A stretch of 64,000 nt of DNA from Variovorax sp. OK212 (GTDB taxonomy: Bacteria; Pseudomonadota; Gammaproteobacteria; Burkholderiales; Burkholderiaceae_C): NCBI RefSeq assembly GCF_900112425.1, contig NZ_FOLP01000005.1, forward strand, positions 429,289 to 493,288. Reading direction: 5' to 3'. Of this stretch, positions 7,715 through 16,512 are shown piece after piece. The position numbers and the translations under genes were made by a program. How positions within the stretch are numbered: position 1 is the stretch's first letter; each line of letters begins with the position of its first letter. The notes below the pieces were generated by a model. It did not search any database and was not told where the DNA came from. It saw only the letters and a program-made list of their open reading frames with translations.

Positions 7715-8365
7715 TCAACCGTGCCAGGCCGAGCAGCGAATCACGCTGCAGAAGTTGCCGCGGTGAAAGTGCGGCTCCTTGTCCGCGATCACATCCGCCT
7801 TCACGTTGCCGAAGGTCGTCTCCGGCTTGTGCCGAATGCCGTCGTAGAAGGCCTGGATGATGTCTTCCTTGAAGTGCTCCGTGCGCGGATGCGCGTGCAC
7901 GACCTTCGTGCGCTCGGCATCGCTGTATTCCTTGTAGGTCAGCCCCAGCACGTCCATCTCGACACCGGCCGTCACCAGTGCCACCACCGGGTGCATGTGC
8001 TGCGGAATGCCCGGCGTCGTGTGCAGCGCGATCGCGGTCCACACCAGGTCGATGTCCTGCTGCGAGATTCCGTGCCCGCGCAGAAAATCGCGCGCCACGT
8101 TCGCACCGTCGACCTCGAAGCGCTCATGCGCGCTGCTGTGCTTCTTCACCAGCCCCATGTCGTGGAACATCGCGCCGGCGTACAGCAGCTCGGGGTCGAA
8201 AATCAGCCCGCGGTGCTTGCCGGCCAGCGCGCCGAAGTAGTAGACCCGGCTCGAGTGATGAAAAAGCAGAGGCGGCGCGGTGTCCTGAACCAGCTCCGTG
8301 ATCTCGCGTGCGAGCTTGCTGTCGGGGATGCGCACGCCTTCGATGTCTGTCGTCGTGAAGTCCAT
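7715..8365 (-). CDS. HD-domain protein, cyanamide hydratase-like
   Basis: A 216-residue HD-superfamily metalloprotein. His36-His37 near SSRVY, His68-Asp69 (YAGAMFHDMGLV) and a following HSSAHERFEVD resemble the HD proteins annotated as cyanamide hydratase-like; the true substrate is unknown. ATG at 8365 is chosen over an ATG nine codons upstream because AGGAGAAA lies seven bases before it. It is transcribed divergently from a GlxA-type regulator 114 bp away, which may control it. No signal peptide is visible. Confidence 0.8.
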   Translation of the reverse strand: MDFTTTDIEGVRIPDSKLAREITELVQDTAPPLLFHHSSRVYYFGALAGKHRGLIFDPELLYAGAMFHDMGLVKKHSSAHERFEVDGANVARDFLRGHGISQQDIDLVWTAIALHTTPGIPQHMHPVVALVTAGVEMDVLGLTYKEYSDAERTKVVHAHPRTEHFKEDIIQAFYDGIRHKPETTFGNVKADVIADKEPHFHRGNFCSVIRCSAWHG

Positions 8366-8479
8366 GTGGATTTCTCCTGTGAGTGTGAACACGACTTTAG
8401 GAGCGAGCTACATTGGCGTGTTCAGCCGTAGAGCGATGAATCCAGACATTGCAGGGTTGAAAGAGACACAGGAAAAATC

Positions 8480-9454
8480 GTGCGCAGCACCAAGACCATC
8501 GCGATCCTCGCCATGCCCGGCGTCCAGCTGCTGGACGTGTCGGGCCCGCTCGACGTCTTCGCCGAAGCCAACGTGCAAGCCCATGCGCAGGCCTATCGCC
8601 TGCGCGTCATCGCAACGCGCCGTGGCGCCATTCGCAGTTCATCGGGTGTTCGACTGATGCCCGACGCCGTCATCGGCGACGAACCCGAGGAGCCCATCCA
8701 CACCCTGCTCGTCGCCGGCACGCCGCACGCGGCAAGCGCCATGTCCGATCTCGGCGTGGCCGCATGGCTGCGCCAGCGCACGCCCAAGGTGCGCCGCTTC
8801 GGTTCCGTCTGCAGCGGTGCTTTCGTGCTGGCGCAAGCGGGGCTGCTCAACGGCCGGCGCGTGACCACGCACTGGGCCGTTGCCGAACAGCTCGCGCACG
8901 ACTTTCCGTCGGTCACCGTCGATGCCGATGCCATTCACGTGCGCGACGGCCGCCTGCGCACCGCGGCGGGCGTGACGGCCGGCCTCGACCTCTCGCTGGC
9001 CCTGGTCGAGGAAGACCTGGGCCGCGACATCGCCATGAAGGTCGCGGCCCAGCTCGTGATGTTCTTCAAACGCCCCGGCGGCCAGATGCAGTTCAGCCGC
9101 AAGGGTGAAGCCGCGCCCACGGGCAGATCGGCGCTGCAGGAGGTTCAGCGCTGGATCGCGGCCAACCCCGCCGTCGACCACAGCGTTGCGAACCTCGCCG
9201 CGCGCATGGGCCTCAGCGAGCGCCATTTCGCGCGGCTGTTCAGGCAGGAGGTCGGGGTCACACCCGCGGGGTGGGTGGAAGACATTCGCGTGGCGGCCGC
9301 ACGGCGCCTGCTGGAGGCTGGCGACGTCGCACCCAAGCAGGTGGCGCCCCTGTGCGGTTTCGCCGATGCCGACACGTTGCGCCGCGCGTTCCAGCGGCAG
9401 GTCGGCATCACGCCGGCGGAATACCGCAAGCGTTTCGCGCACGCCATCGTCTGA
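8480..9454 (+). CDS. GlxA-type AraC-family transcriptional regulator
   Basis: A 324-residue regulator. An N-terminal DJ-1/PfpI-like domain covers about residues 1-190, with the nucleophile-elbow cysteine Cys111 in GSVCSGAFVLAQAGLL. It is followed by a C-terminal AraC DNA-binding domain with two helix-turn-helix motifs (MGLSERHFARLFRQEVG and PLCGFADADTLRRAFQRQVG). The start is GTG at 8480, after CAGGAAAAAT. The family senses small metabolites and often controls amine or amino-acid catabolism. It is divergent to the HD-domain gene and convergent with the ridA-like gene. Confidence 0.85.
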   Translation: MRSTKTIAILAMPGVQLLDVSGPLDVFAEANVQAHAQAYRLRVIATRRGAIRSSSGVRLMPDAVIGDEPEEPIHTLLVAGTPHAASAMSDLGVAAWLRQRTPKVRRFGSVCSGAFVLAQAGLLNGRRVTTHWAVAEQLAHDFPSVTVDADAIHVRDGRLRTAAGVTAGLDLSLALVEEDLGRDIAMKVAAQLVMFFKRPGGQMQFSRKGEAAPTGRSALQEVQRWIAANPAVDHSVANLAARMGLSERHFARLFRQEVGVTPAGWVEDIRVAAARRLLEAGDVAPKQVAPLCGFADADTLRRAFQRQVGITPAEYRKRFAHAIV

Positions 9455-9482
9455 AGAACGAGGGCGGTGCGCGCGGGCGGCA

Positions 9483-9881
9483 TCAGTCCGGAACGACCGC
9501 CGTCACTTCGATCTCGACCTTCGCGCGGTGCTCGACCAGCGCGGCCACCTGCACGCAGGTCATGGCCGGGAAGTTGCGGCCCATCGCATCGCGATAGACC
9601 GGGCCGAGCTCGGCCAGCCGGCGCGTGTACTCGTCGCGGTCGGTCACGTACCAGGTCATGCGCACCATGTGCTCGGGACCCGCGCCGCCTGCGCGAAGCA
9701 CCTCGGCGATGTTGCGCAGCGCCAGGCCGCATTGGTCGATGAAGTCGTCCGACTCGAACTGCTGCTGCGCGTTCCAGCCGATCTGGCCGCCGACGAACAG
9801 CATCGTGCCGCGCGCGGCAACGCCGTTCGCATAGCCCTTGGGAGGCAACCAGCCTTCAGGCTGCAGGAGTTTGTTGATCAT
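9483..9881 (-). CDS. RidA-family enamine/imine deaminase
   Basis: A 132-residue protein of the YjgF/YER057c/UK114 family, which hydrolyses reactive enamines and imines to ketones and ammonia as homotrimers. Features include GTMLFVGGQIGW, a central GLALRNIAEVLRAGGAG and the C-terminal MTCVQVAALVEHRAKVEIEV; the family arginine position appears replaced or shifted (VEHRAKVEIE). Its ATG overlaps the CoA-ligase stop by four bases (ATGA), so it is the last gene of the aromatic operon. This suggests a dedicated role on an amino intermediate of that pathway. Confidence 0.88.
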   Translation of the reverse strand: MINKLLQPEGWLPPKGYANGVAARGTMLFVGGQIGWNAQQQFESDDFIDQCGLALRNIAEVLRAGGAGPEHMVRMTWYVTDRDEYTRRLAELGPVYRDAMGRNFPAMTCVQVAALVEHRAKVEIEVTAVVPD

Positions 9882-11500
9882 GGTGTGGTGTTGAGTTGTC
9901 TCAGTTTGAATCGCTGGAGCTTGCCGGTCTCGGTGCGTGGAAGCACCGTCACGAACTCGATCTCCCGCGGGTATTTGAAAGGCGCAATGGTCGCCTTCAC
10001 ATGGTCCTGCAGCGACTTCACGAGGGCCGCATCGCCTTCGTTGCCGGGCTTGAGCACGCAGAACGCCTTCACGATCATGCCGCGGTCGGCGTCGGGCTTG
10101 CCGATCACGCCGCACTCGGCCACGGCCGGGTGCTTGAGCAGCGCGTCCTCGACCTCGGGGCCGCCGACGTTGTAGCCGGCCGTGATGATCATGTCATCGG
10201 CGCGCGCCTGGTAGAAGAAGTAGCCGTCGTCGTCCTGCACGAACGAATCGCCGGGGTAGTTCCAGCCGTTCTTCACGTAGTCGGCCTGGCGCACATCGTC
10301 GAGGTAGCGGCAGCCCACGGGGCCTTGCAGCGCGAGTTTGCCGACGGTGCCGCGCGGCACCTCGTTGCCTTCGTTGTCCACCACCTTCGCGGTGAAGCCT
10401 GGCACGGCCTTGCCGACCGCGCCGCGGCGCACGTCGTTGCCGGCCGCCGAAATGTAGATGTGGAACACCTCCGTGCCGCCGATGCCGTCGAGCATCTCGA
10501 TGCCCGAGGCCTCTTTCCACAGCTGGCGCGTGGCGTCGGGCAGCGCCTCGCCCGCGCTCACGCTGATGCGCAGGCTGGGCATGCCGTGCTGCTTCACGAA
10601 CGGCGCCATCTGGCGGTAGAACGTGGGCGCCGTGTAGCAGATGGTCGCGCCCACCTCGTTGATGAGCTTCACCAGCCCTTCGGGCGTGAACGGCGCATCG
10701 GCGAAATAGATCGACGCCCCGGCCCACATCGGGAACACCAGCATGCCGCCCAGGCCGAAGGTGAACGCCAGCGGCGGCGAGCCCACCACGATGTCGTCAC
10801 TGCGCGCACGCAGCACATGGCGCGGCCAGGTCTCGCACATCGCCAGCACATCGCGGTGCGTGGTCACCGGCGCCTTCGGCTTGCCCGTGGTGCCCGAGGT
10901 GAACGCGAGCAGCGCGATGTCGTCCGATGCGGTGGGGCAGGCCGTGAACACGCCGCTCTTCTTCGCGGCGCGCGCGGAGAGCGAGTCCGGTGCATCGGGC
11001 TTGTTGAACGCGATCACTGCGGCAAGCACGGGGTGCTCGCGCTGTGCGATCACGAGTTCGTCGAGCAGGCGCCCATCGCACAGCGCGGCCACAGGGCGCG
11101 ACTTCTCGATGATCTCGCCGAGCTCCTTCGCGCGCAGCAGCGGCATCGTCGCCACGGCGATCAAGCCGGCCTTCACCACCGCGAGCCACGACAGCGCCAT
11201 CGCCACCGAGTTGCCGCCGCGCAGCAGCACGCGGTTGCCCGGCACCAGCCCGAGGTCTTCCGTCAGCACCTGTGCGATGCGATTGACCTCCACGGCCGCT
11301 TGCGCGTACGTCAGCGTGCCTTGCGGCGAGCGCAGCATCGGCTTGTCGCCGAAGCCTTTCGCCTCGGCCTTGTCGAGCAGCTCCTCGACCAGGTTCAGCT
11401 GGTCGGGCAGCTGCAGCTCGGGCAGCTCATAGCGAAAGACGGGCAGCTGCGCGGCAGGCGGCAGGCGGTCATGAACGAAGCGGTCGACTTGGGCAGACAC
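9878..11500 (-). CDS. benzoate-CoA ligase family enzyme (2-aminobenzoate or related CoA ligase)
   Basis: A 540-residue ANL-superfamily adenylate-forming enzyme that activates an aryl carboxylate with ATP and CoA. The P-loop is LLAFTSGTTGKPKAP, followed by an aromatic-acid type middle (GSPPLAFTFGLGGM), the hinge region RADDMIITAGYNVGGPEVE and the catalytic lysine region PRTETGKLQRFKL. Relatives are annotated as benzoate- or 2-aminobenzoate-CoA ligases. The adjoining 2-aminobenzoyl/salicylyl-CoA monooxygenase favours 2-aminobenzoate or salicylate as substrate. It begins 5 bp after the acyl-CoA dehydrogenase. Confidence 0.88.
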   Translation of the reverse strand: MSAQVDRFVHDRLPPAAQLPVFRYELPELQLPDQLNLVEELLDKAEAKGFGDKPMLRSPQGTLTYAQAAVEVNRIAQVLTEDLGLVPGNRVLLRGGNSVAMALSWLAVVKAGLIAVATMPLLRAKELGEIIEKSRPVAALCDGRLLDELVIAQREHPVLAAVIAFNKPDAPDSLSARAAKKSGVFTACPTASDDIALLAFTSGTTGKPKAPVTTHRDVLAMCETWPRHVLRARSDDIVVGSPPLAFTFGLGGMLVFPMWAGASIYFADAPFTPEGLVKLINEVGATICYTAPTFYRQMAPFVKQHGMPSLRISVSAGEALPDATRQLWKEASGIEMLDGIGGTEVFHIYISAAGNDVRRGAVGKAVPGFTAKVVDNEGNEVPRGTVGKLALQGPVGCRYLDDVRQADYVKNGWNYPGDSFVQDDDGYFFYQARADDMIITAGYNVGGPEVEDALLKHPAVAECGVIGKPDADRGMIVKAFCVLKPGNEGDAALVKSLQDHVKATIAPFKYPREIEFVTVLPRTETGKLQRFKLRQLNTTP

Positions 11501-11505
11501 GGTAT

Positions 11506-12699
11506 TTATCCCCGCAGAACGGATTTGCCAATGATCAGTTGTTGAACCTCCGTCGCGCCTTCGTAGATGCGCAGCGAGCGGATGTCGCGGTAGAGGCTTT
11601 CAATCTTCGTGCCAACCTTCACGCCGAGGCCGCCGTGCATCTGCAGCGCCATGTCGATCACGCGGCTCGCGTTCTCGGTGGCACACATCTTGGCCATGGC
11701 TGCGGCGGCCGACACGTCGCCCACCGCGGGCGCGCCGCGCTGTTCCGCGTCGTCGCGCATCCATGCGGCGCGGTAGGTGAGCAATGCGGCGCTGTCGATC
11801 AGCGCGGCCATCTCGCCGAGCTTGGCTTGCGTGAGCTGGAAGTCTGCGAGCGTCTGGCCGAACATGCGGCGGTTCTTCGAATGCGAGATGGCTTCGGCCA
11901 GCGCGCGGCGGCCCATGCCGAGTGCGGCCGCAGCCACCGACGCACGGAAGATGTCGAGCGTGCGCATCGCCAACTTGAAGCCGCCGTTGAGCTCGCCGAG
12001 TTGCGCCGTGCGCGGCACCACGCAGTTCTCGAAACGCAGCGTGGCCAGCGGGTGCGGCGCCATCACGTCGATGTGCTCTGAAGTGTCGAGGCCCGGCGTC
12101 GTCGCGTCGACGATGAACGCGGTGATGCCGCGCGTGCCGCCCGTGGGGTCGGTCTTCGCGAAGACGCAGTAGAAGTCGGCGATGCCGCCGTTGCTGATCC
12201 AGGTCTTCTCGCCGTTGAGCTTCCAGCCGTCAGGTGTGGCTTCGGCGCGCATGGCCATCGCGCCCACGTCGGAACCCGCTTCGGGTTCGCTGAGCGCGAA
12301 GGCGGCAATCTTGCTGCCCTTGGCCACGGCCGTCAGGTAGTTCGCATGCTGATCGGGCGTGCCCGCGAGCGTGATCGCGCCGCTGCCCAGGCCCTGCATG
12401 GCGAACGCGAAGTCGGCCAGCGGCGAATGGAAGGCCAGCGTTTCGCGCAGCAGCACGAGCGCACGCGAATCGAGGCGCTCGAGCGCGCCGCCCGACGAGC
12501 CCGGCACGGCATAGCGCAGCCAGCCACCGGCGCCCAATCGCTGCACCCAGTCGCGGCAGGCCGCGCGGTCGTCGTGTTCGTCGATCTCTTGCGATGCGGC
12601 CCAGGGCAGCAGGCCCTCGGCCAGTTCATGGTGCGCCGCATCGAAGAAGGGCAGCGCGAGGTGCGTGGTCGATGGCGGTGCGGGTGCTTTGGTCATCAT
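11506..12699 (-). CDS. acyl-CoA dehydrogenase
   Basis: A 397-residue FAD-dependent acyl-CoA dehydrogenase. Visible elements are FALSEPEAGSDVGAM, a WISNGGIADFYCVFAKT strand, FGQTLADFQLTQAKLGEM and the C-terminal RIYEGATEVQQLIIGKSVL, which holds the catalytic-region glutamate. In this operon it should oxidise a ring-reduced or ring-opened CoA ester. Two ATG codons are adjacent; the upstream one lies 4 bp after the enoyl-CoA hydratase stop, implying translational coupling. Confidence 0.9.
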   Translation of the reverse strand: MMTKAPAPPSTTHLALPFFDAAHHELAEGLLPWAASQEIDEHDDRAACRDWVQRLGAGGWLRYAVPGSSGGALERLDSRALVLLRETLAFHSPLADFAFAMQGLGSGAITLAGTPDQHANYLTAVAKGSKIAAFALSEPEAGSDVGAMAMRAEATPDGWKLNGEKTWISNGGIADFYCVFAKTDPTGGTRGITAFIVDATTPGLDTSEHIDVMAPHPLATLRFENCVVPRTAQLGELNGGFKLAMRTLDIFRASVAAAALGMGRRALAEAISHSKNRRMFGQTLADFQLTQAKLGEMAALIDSAALLTYRAAWMRDDAEQRGAPAVGDVSAAAAMAKMCATENASRVIDMALQMHGGLGVKVGTKIESLYRDIRSLRIYEGATEVQQLIIGKSVLRG

Positions 12700-12703
12700 C
12701 GCT

Positions 12704-13558
12704 TCAGTCTCCGCCGAACACGGGCTTCTTCTTGGCCGCGAAGGCTTCGTACGCCCGCTTGAAGTCTTCGGTCTGCATGCAGATGGCTTGTGCCTGCGCT
12801 TCGGCTTCGATGGCCTGGTCGATGGTCATCGACCATTCCTGCGCCAGCATGGTCTTGGTCATGCCGTGCGCGAAGGTCGGGCCTTCGGCCAGGTCGCGCG
12901 CCACCTTGGTGGCGGCTTCGAGCAGTGCGTCACTTTCGTGCAGCGCGTTGAAGAAGCCCCAGGCATGGCCCTCCTGCGCGGTCATGGCGCGGCCGGTGAA
13001 CAGCAGCTCCGACGCGCGGCCCTGGCCGATCACGCGCGGCAACAGTGCGCAGGCACCCATGTCCGCACCGGCAAGGCCCACGCGTGTGAAGAGGAACGCG
13101 GTGCGCGTGGCCGGCGAGCCGTAGCGCAGGTCGCAGGCCAGCGCGATCATCGCGCCGGCACCGGCGCACACGCCGTCGATGGCGCCCACGATCGGCTGCG
13201 GGCATGCGCGAATGGCCTTCACCAGGTCGCCCGTCATGCGCGTGAACTCGAGCAGCTCGGGCATGTGCATGCCGGTCAGCGGGCCGATGATCTCGTGCAC
13301 GTCGCCGCCGGAGCAGAAGTTGCCGCCCGCGCCGGTCACCACGATCACCTTCACGTCGGTCGCGTAGGTCAGCGCGCGGAACAGGTCGCGCAGCTCGGCG
13401 TACGAGTCGAAGGTGAGCGGGTTCTTGCGCTCCGGCCGGTTCAGCGTGATGGTGCCGACGCCGGCTTCAAAACGCCATGCGAAGTGTTCGGCCTTGTAGG
13501 CTGCCTTCGCTTCGAATTGCGCGCGCATGGGGTTGCCTGCGCCGATGTAGTGCTTCAT
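12704..13558 (-). CDS. enoyl-CoA hydratase/isomerase family protein
   Basis: A 284-residue crotonase-fold enzyme. The oxyanion-hole strands are GGNFCSGGDVHEI and GVCAGAGAMIALACDLRYG, followed by RVGLAGADMGACALLPRVIG. ATG at 13558 overlaps the marR stop in an ATGA arrangement, which decides the start although the frame stays open upstream. In aminobenzoyl-CoA type pathways such enzymes hydrate or open the alicyclic ring CoA ester; the precise step here is inferred. Confidence 0.88.
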   Translation of the reverse strand: MKHYIGAGNPMRAQFEAKAAYKAEHFAWRFEAGVGTITLNRPERKNPLTFDSYAELRDLFRALTYATDVKVIVVTGAGGNFCSGGDVHEIIGPLTGMHMPELLEFTRMTGDLVKAIRACPQPIVGAIDGVCAGAGAMIALACDLRYGSPATRTAFLFTRVGLAGADMGACALLPRVIGQGRASELLFTGRAMTAQEGHAWGFFNALHESDALLEAATKVARDLAEGPTFAHGMTKTMLAQEWSMTIDQAIEAEAQAQAICMQTEDFKRAYEAFAAKKKPVFGGD

Positions 13559-14034
13559 TCCGTCTCCGCCATCGATTGGTTGTGTGAGTGTTGCTTGACC
13601 TTGCCGAGCAGCTTGTGAAGCTGCGCGATCTCCTTGCCGCTGAGGCCCGAGAAGGCCCCGACGATCCAGTCTTCGTGCTGCTGCGCCATGTCGTTGAAGA
13701 GCTTGCGCCCGCGCGGCGTGAGGCGCACGCGCCATGCGCGGCGGTCGCCCTCGACATTGATGCGTTCGACCAGCCCTTCGGTCACGAGCTGGTCGGTGAT
13801 GCCGGTCACGTTGCCGCCCGTCACCATCATGCGGCGCGAGAGCTCGTTCATCTTCAGGCCGTCGGGCGAGCGCTCGAGTTGCGACATGAGGTCGAAGCGC
13901 GGCAGCGTCGTCGCGAACTGCGAGCGCAGTTCGTTGCGCACCTGCTTCTCGATGAGCTGGGTGCAGGTCAAGAGGCGCAGCCAGAGCCGCAAGGCTTCGG
14001 GGTGTTCGCTGTGCGCGCGCGCTTCGAGGTCCAT
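13555..14034 (-). CDS. MarR-family transcriptional regulator of the aromatic operon
   Basis: A 159-residue winged-helix regulator. The recognition region is MNELSRRMMVTGGNVTGITD, with a wing at VEGDRRAWRVRLTPRG. It is the second gene of the operon, starting 1 bp after the monooxygenase stop and overlapping the hydratase start, so it is cotranscribed with its likely targets. MarR relatives in benzoyl-CoA type pathways respond to aryl-CoA esters. The operator candidate is the GTTTA-N4-TAAAC palindrome at 16430-16443. Upstream ATG starts in the same frame would overlap the preceding gene. Confidence 0.88.
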   Translation of the reverse strand: MDLEARAHSEHPEALRLWLRLLTCTQLIEKQVRNELRSQFATTLPRFDLMSQLERSPDGLKMNELSRRMMVTGGNVTGITDQLVTEGLVERINVEGDRRAWRVRLTPRGRKLFNDMAQQHEDWIVGAFSGLSGKEIAQLHKLLGKVKQHSHNQSMAETE

Positions 14035-14035
14035 G

Positions 14036-16420
14036 TCAGTGCGTCTCCTCGCTGTTCTGGGCGGCCACGGCGGCATTCGCCGCGGCGGCCATCTGCTGTT
14101 GCTTGGCGATCTCGCGGTACATCTGGTCGCGCCCGCTCAGGTACTGCCTGGGCCATTCGACGTCGCGGCTTTGCAGCTTGGCCGCTTCATGCAGCGTCCA
14201 CGCCGGGTCGGCCAGGTGCGGGCGCGCCACGGCGCACAGATCGGCGCGGCCGGCCGCGATGATGCTGTTGGCCTGGTCCGCGTCGGTGATGGCGCCCACG
14301 GCAATGGTCGAGATGCCGACCTCGTTGCGGATGCGGTCCGAGAACGGCGTCTGGTACATGCGGCCATACACCGGCTTGGCGGCGCGCGTGGTCTGGCCCG
14401 ACGACACGTCGATGAAGTCGGCGCCGGCGTCCTTGAAGAGGCGCGCGACCACGATCGCGTCGGCGTCGGTGTTGCCGCCCGGTGCCCAGTCGTGCGCGGA
14501 GATGCGCACGCTCATGGGCTTGTCTTCGGGCCACACGGCGCGCATGGCGCGGAACACTTCGAGCGGGTAGCGGCAGCGTGCTTCGATGTCGCCGCCGTAT
14601 TCGTCGGTGCGCTGGTTGGTGAGCGGGCTGATGAAAGCCGACAGCAGGTAGCCGTGCGCGCAGTGCAGCTCGAGCCAGTCGAAGCCGGCCTCGCGCGTGC
14701 GGCGGGTCGAGTCGACGAACTGGTCGCGCAGCGTGTCCATCTCGGCGCGGGTGATGGCGGCGGGCAGCTGGTTCTGTTCGCCATACGACACGGCGCTCGC
14801 GCCGAGCACCGGCCAGTTGCCGTCTTCGAGCGGCTCGTCGGTGCCTTCCCAGCCCACGCGCGTGGAGCCCTTGGGGCCGCTGTGGCCGAGCTGCATGGCG
14901 ATCTTCGCGCTCGACTGCGTGTGCACGAAATCGACGATGCGCTTGAACGCGGCCTGCTGCGTGTCGTTGTACAGGCCCGTGCAGGCCGGCGTGATGCGGC
15001 CTTCGGGCGTCGGGCTGGTCATTTCGACGAACACCATCGCGGCGCCGCCGAGCGCGCGTGCGCCCAGGTGCACCAGCAGGAAGTCCTGCGGCACGCCGTC
15101 GACCGCGCTGTAGGTGGCCATCGGCGACACCAGGATGCGGTTCTTCAGCGTGAGCCCGCGCACCTTGTAGGGCATGAGCATCGGCGCCATGGCCTTGCCG
15201 CCCGCGAGCCATTGCTCGTAGCCGCCGAGCCATTGCGTGTCGCGCACGCGCAGGTTCTCGTGGCTGATGCGTTGCGAGCGCGTGAGCAGCGAATATGCGA
15301 ACTGCTCGATCTGCATGCCCGTGTAGCGCGGCACGTTCTCGAACCATTCGGTGGAGTTGCGCGCGGCGTTCTGGATCTTCAGCACCTCGACGCTGCGGCG
15401 CGCCTCGTAGCCTTCGAGCACGTGGTCGACCGTGCCGCCCTGCGCGAACTCGTTCGCCAGGTCGATCGCGTCTTCCAGCGCGAGCTTGGTGCCCGAGCCG
15501 ATGGAGAAGTGCGCCGTGTGCGCGGCGTCGCCCATGAGCACCACGGGCACCGAGCGGCCTTCGACGTCGATGCGGTGCGTCCAGCGTTCGCACACCACGC
15601 GCGGAAAGCGGATCCAGTTGGCCGAGCCACGCAGGTGCGTGGCGTTGCTGATGAGCGCGTGGCCGTCCAGGTACTTGGCGAACAGCTTCTCGCAGAAGGC
15701 GACGGCCTCGGGCTGTTCCATCTGGTCGAGGCCGTGGGCCTTCCACACGGCCTCGGGCGTCTCCACGATGAAGGTCGAGGTCTTGTCGTCGAACTGGTAG
15801 GCATGCGCCTGGAACCAGCCGTGCTCGGTCTGTTCGAAGGCGAAGGTGAAGGCGTCGAAGGTCTGGTGCGTGCCCAGCCACACGAAGCGGCAGTTGCGCA
15901 GGTCGACGTCGGGCTTGAACACGTCGGCGTAGCGCTGGCGGATGCGGCTGTTCAGGCCGTCGCTGGCAATGACCAGGTCGGCGTTGTACTTGGCGGCAAT
16001 CGCCTGGTCGTCGGTGGCGTCGGTTTCGAACACCAGCGCCACGCCGAGCTCGAGGCAACGCTCCTGCAGGATGTTCAGCAGCCGCTTGCGGCCGATGCCG
16101 CAGAAGCCGTGGCCGCCCGAGCGCACCTGGCGGCCCTTGAAGAAGACCTGGATGTCGTCCCAGTGGTGGAACTCGTTGCCGATGAGCGCGGCGGTGGGGC
16201 CGTCGGCCGCGCGCAGGTTGCCCAGCGTCTGGTCGCTCAGCACCACGCCCCAGCCGAAGGTGTCGAACGGGCGGTTGCGCTCGACCACGGTGATCTGCAG
16301 CGCGGGGTTGCGCGCCTTCATCAACAGGGCGAAGTACAGGCCGGCAGGCCCGCCGCCGATGCACAGGATGCGTTGGAGGTCCGAGGCGGGAGCGGGTTTG
16401 ACCGTGCTGAGGCTGTTCAT
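14036..16420 (-). CDS. bifunctional 2-aminobenzoyl-CoA monooxygenase/reductase or salicylyl-CoA 5-hydroxylase
   Basis: A 794-residue two-domain flavoenzyme. The N-terminal half is a class A FAD monooxygenase with GGGPAG at residues 22-27, and a second FAD motif GDAAHTAHFSIGSG. From about residue 410 an Old Yellow Enzyme-type FMN reductase follows, with NRILVSPMATYSAVDG, the ring HCAHGYLL and a C-terminal VARPHLADPAW. This architecture matches the known 2-aminobenzoyl-CoA monooxygenase/reductase and enzymes annotated as salicylyl-CoA 5-hydroxylase/oxidoreductase. The start MNSLSTVKP at 16420 is chosen because a frame-extending ATG at 16456 would lie in the -35 box. First gene of the operon. 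Confidence 0.92.
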   Translation of the reverse strand: MNSLSTVKPAPASDLQRILCIGGGPAGLYFALLMKARNPALQITVVERNRPFDTFGWGVVLSDQTLGNLRAADGPTAALIGNEFHHWDDIQVFFKGRQVRSGGHGFCGIGRKRLLNILQERCLELGVALVFETDATDDQAIAAKYNADLVIASDGLNSRIRQRYADVFKPDVDLRNCRFVWLGTHQTFDAFTFAFEQTEHGWFQAHAYQFDDKTSTFIVETPEAVWKAHGLDQMEQPEAVAFCEKLFAKYLDGHALISNATHLRGSANWIRFPRVVCERWTHRIDVEGRSVPVVLMGDAAHTAHFSIGSGTKLALEDAIDLANEFAQGGTVDHVLEGYEARRSVEVLKIQNAARNSTEWFENVPRYTGMQIEQFAYSLLTRSQRISHENLRVRDTQWLGGYEQWLAGGKAMAPMLMPYKVRGLTLKNRILVSPMATYSAVDGVPQDFLLVHLGARALGGAAMVFVEMTSPTPEGRITPACTGLYNDTQQAAFKRIVDFVHTQSSAKIAMQLGHSGPKGSTRVGWEGTDEPLEDGNWPVLGASAVSYGEQNQLPAAITRAEMDTLRDQFVDSTRRTREAGFDWLELHCAHGYLLSAFISPLTNQRTDEYGGDIEARCRYPLEVFRAMRAVWPEDKPMSVRISAHDWAPGGNTDADAIVVARLFKDAGADFIDVSSGQTTRAAKPVYGRMYQTPFSDRIRNEVGISTIAVGAITDADQANSIIAAGRADLCAVARPHLADPAWTLHEAAKLQSRDVEWPRQYLSGRDQMYREIAKQQQMAAAANAAVAAQNSEETH

Positions 16421-16428
16421 GGTTGAAT

Positions 16429-16456
16429 AGTTTAGGCATAAACAATCTGCTGTCAA
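16429..16456 (-). promoter_or_regulatory. promoter and operator palindrome of the aromatic operon
   Basis: On the minus strand, TTGACA (16451-16456) and TAAACT (16429-16434) are separated by 16 bp. This predicts a transcript starting two or three bases before the ATG, i.e. leaderless. A perfect inverted repeat GTTTA-GGCA-TAAAC (16430-16443, plus strand) covers the -10 box, an ideal place for repression by the operon's MarR protein. No Shine-Dalgarno sequence precedes the ATG. Inference from sequence only. Confidence 0.6.
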
Positions 16457-16512
16457 TGCGGATTCGTAACCAGGGCCGCGGGGTACCCCGTGCCGCTGCC
16501 GGAGCGGCAGTC

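Noticed and set aside
16423..16512. Upstream start codons for the cfa gene
   Set aside because: The frame is open from 16423 but those codons lie in the divergent promoter region and lack family sequence; GGAG before 16513 fits better.
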